A stretch of DNA of 5,281 bases from Candidatus Bipolaricaulota bacterium (GTDB lineage: Bacteria; Bipolaricaulota; Bipolaricaulia; RBG-16-55-9): NCBI GenBank assembly GCA_015487455.1, contig WFPR01000183.1, positions 1 through 5,281 of the forward strand, in the 5' to 3' direction. The translations under genes were made by a program, and so were the position numbers. The stretch's first letter is position 1. Each line of letters begins with the position of its first letter. The notes beneath the pieces were generated by a model, which was not told the origin of the DNA, did not search any database, and was given only the letters and a program-made list of their open reading frames with translations. Shown in pieces: positions 4,477-5,281 of this stretch.

Positions 4477-5249
4477 GCCCGAACGCGAACGCAAGGGCGA
4501 GCGCAAAGGGGACGGTCCTCGAGGTGAAGAAGCTCGTCAAGGAGTTCGGCGGGGTGCGGGCCGTCAACGGCGTGTCCTTCACGATTCAGAAGAACGAGCT
4601 GGTCGGGCTGATCGGCCCGAACGGCTCCGGGAAGACCACCACGATCAACATGATCTCGGGGGTGCTCAAGCCCACCTCGGGCGAGATCTGGCTGCGGGGC
4701 GAGCGGATCGACGGCCTCCCGCCCTACGCGATCGCCCAACGCCGCCTGGGGCGCACCTTTCAGGTGACCCAAGTCTTCCGCCGGATGACCGTGCTGGAGA
4801 ACCTGCTGGTCCCGGCGTTCGCCAGGGCCGGGGCCGGGGCCGGGGCCAGCGTCAGCGCCCAGCGGGACGGCGACCCGCGGCCCCGCGCCCTCGAGATCTT
4901 GAGGCTGCTGCGCCTCGACCACCTCAAGAACGAGTACGCCGGGAACCTCTCGGGCGGGCAGCAGAAGCTGCTGGAGCTGGGGCGGGTGCTGATGCTCGAC
5001 CCCGAGATCATCCTGCTGGACGAGCCGTTCGCGGGCGTCCACCCGAAGCTCAAGGTCCAGCTGCACGAGGTCATCCGGGCCATGCACCAAGAAGGGCGGA
5101 CGTTCCTGATCGTGAGCCACGACCTGCAGACCGTCTTCCACCTCTGTCGGCGGCTGATCGTGCTGGCCGAGGGGACGAAGCTCTGCGAGGGCCTCCCTCA
5201 CGAGATCCGGGACGACGAGCGCGTCGCGGAGGTGTACCTGGGCCGATGA
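4473..5249 (+). CDS. livG: LivG-type ATP-binding protein of a branched-chain amino acid family ABC transporter
   Basis: This 258-residue cytoplasmic ATPase works with a second ATPase (LivF) to power the LivH/LivM channel. All catalytic elements are seen: Walker A GPNGSGKTT (48-56), Q-loop RTFQ with Gln97, ABC signature LSGGQ (159-163), Walker B IILLDE with Asp183 and catalytic Glu184, D-loop region FAGVHP (186-191) and switch His216 in VSHD. The C-terminus VAEVYLGR is the normal LivG ending. Two low-complexity parts stand out. Residues 3-12 alternate Ala (Pro at residue 3) with Asn, Arg, Ser or Lys before the usual start of the fold, at about LEVKKL (16-21). Residues 117-126 form an Arg-Ala/Gly-Ala stretch in the loop between the Q-loop helix and the signature, where family members vary in length. 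The length is otherwise normal and the enzyme should be active. It overlaps LivM by four bases, and the next gene overlaps its stop in the same way. Confidence 0.95.
   Translation: MSPNANARASAKGTVLEVKKLVKEFGGVRAVNGVSFTIQKNELVGLIGPNGSGKTTTINMISGVLKPTSGEIWLRGERIDGLPPYAIAQRRLGRTFQVTQVFRRMTVLENLLVPAFARAGAGAGASVSAQRDGDPRPRALEILRLLRLDHLKNEYAGNLSGGQQKLLELGRVLMLDPEIILLDEPFAGVHPKLKVQLHEVIRAMHQEGRTFLIVSHDLQTVFHLCRRLIVLAEGTKLCEGLPHEIRDDERVAEVYLGR
4479..4508 (+). repeat. Hexanucleotide tandem repeat at the start of livG
   Basis: Five in-frame 6-base units related to GCGAAC/GCAAGG encode residues 3-12 of LivG as Pro-Asn, Ala-Asn, Ala-Arg, Ala-Ser and Ala-Lys. The alternating Ala-X pattern is the same as in the LivM N-terminus although the X codons differ. 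The use of GCA for Ala (twice in five units) is unlike the GCC/GCG use in the body of the gene. Confidence 0.75.
4824..4859 (+). repeat. GGGGCC hexanucleotide repeat inside livG
   Basis: Six 6-base units run in frame: AGGGCC, three exact GGGGCC (4830-4847), then AGCGTC and AGCGCC. They encode residues 118-129 as alternating Arg/Gly/Ser and Ala/Val. The tract sits in the loop after the MTVLENLL helix, a place where LivG proteins commonly vary in length, so it is probably tolerated structurally. Confidence 0.8.
5228..5234 (+). promoter_or_regulatory. Ribosome binding site inside the livG 3' end for the next gene
   Basis: GGAGGTG lies 11 bases before the ATG at 5246, a slightly long but workable spacing. 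It is the main support for a gene start overlapping the LivG stop. Confidence 0.55.
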
Positions 5250-5281
5250 CACACACACCCCCCACCCCTCCGCCTCAGCAG
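5246..5281 (+). CDS. Start of the next gene, probably the LivF-type ATPase (3' end outside window)
   Basis: An ATG overlapping the LivG stop (ATGA, 5246-5249) opens a frame that runs to the window edge, giving 12 codons that are mostly Thr, Pro and Gln (MTHTPPTPPPQQ). The overlap is identical in form to that between LivM and LivG, and GGAGGTG at 5228-5234 could serve as its ribosome site. In Liv operons the gene after livG is normally livF, and LivF is the one part of this transporter not yet present, so identity is inferred from order only. None of the 12 residues is diagnostic. If correct, this protein too begins with a low-complexity extension before the usual 'L.v..l...YG' start of LivF proteins. 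Confidence 0.55.
   Translation, partial: MTHTPPTPPPQQ

Overview
The window is a GC-rich stretch of bacterial DNA (roughly 70% G+C by eye, third codon positions almost all G or C). Every gene reads left to right on the + strand, in an operon-like layout. In order it holds the 3' part of a class III PLP-dependent aminotransferase, a small single-domain cupin, and then a branched-chain amino acid (Liv/HAAT) type ABC importer. The importer consists of a periplasmic binding protein, a LivH-type permease, a LivM-type permease, a LivG-type ATPase and, at the right edge, the first 12 codons of what is probably the LivF-type ATPase.

The organism cannot be named from this window. The base composition, the abundance of alanine and the type of transporter would fit a soil or thermal-habitat lineage such as Chloroflexota, Rokubacteria/NC10 or a GC-rich proteobacterium. 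The binding protein has a Sec-type signal peptide but no cysteine anywhere, so it cannot be a lipoprotein. That is the usual diderm arrangement and argues weakly against a classical Gram-positive host.

Layout: 2-655 aminotransferase (5' end missing); 656-671 short gap; 672-1013 cupin; 1014-1160 gap with two tandem-repeat tracts, a possible 26-codon leader ORF and a very strong ribosome binding site; 1161-2375 binding protein; 2376-2497 gap with a perfect 11-bp stem-loop flanked by G-quadruplex-type tracts on both strands; 2498-3397 LivH; 3403-4476 LivM; 4473-5249 LivG (ATGA overlap with LivM); 5246-5281 start of the next gene (ATGA overlap with LivG). I could not identify a convincing promoter. 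The tight spacing suggests one transcript for the transporter, possibly shared with the aminotransferase and cupin.

Working together: the binding protein captures an amino acid or amide-like solute in the periplasm, LivH and LivM form the membrane channel, and LivG with LivF drives transport with ATP. The aminotransferase and cupin just upstream may act on the imported compound, but that link is inference from position only.

The genes themselves are ordinary. The least ordinary thing in the window is a set of short tandem repeats concentrated at gene junctions and gene starts. They include 4-bp, 8-bp and 7-bp tracts between genes. Hexamer tracts, translated as alternating Ala-X dipeptides, sit directly after the start codons of LivM and LivG, and a (GGGGCC)n tract lies in a surface-loop region of LivG. 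They look like recurrent small repeat expansions tolerated at protein termini, loops and intercistronic gaps. I do not see evidence for a new defence, mobile or enzymatic system here.
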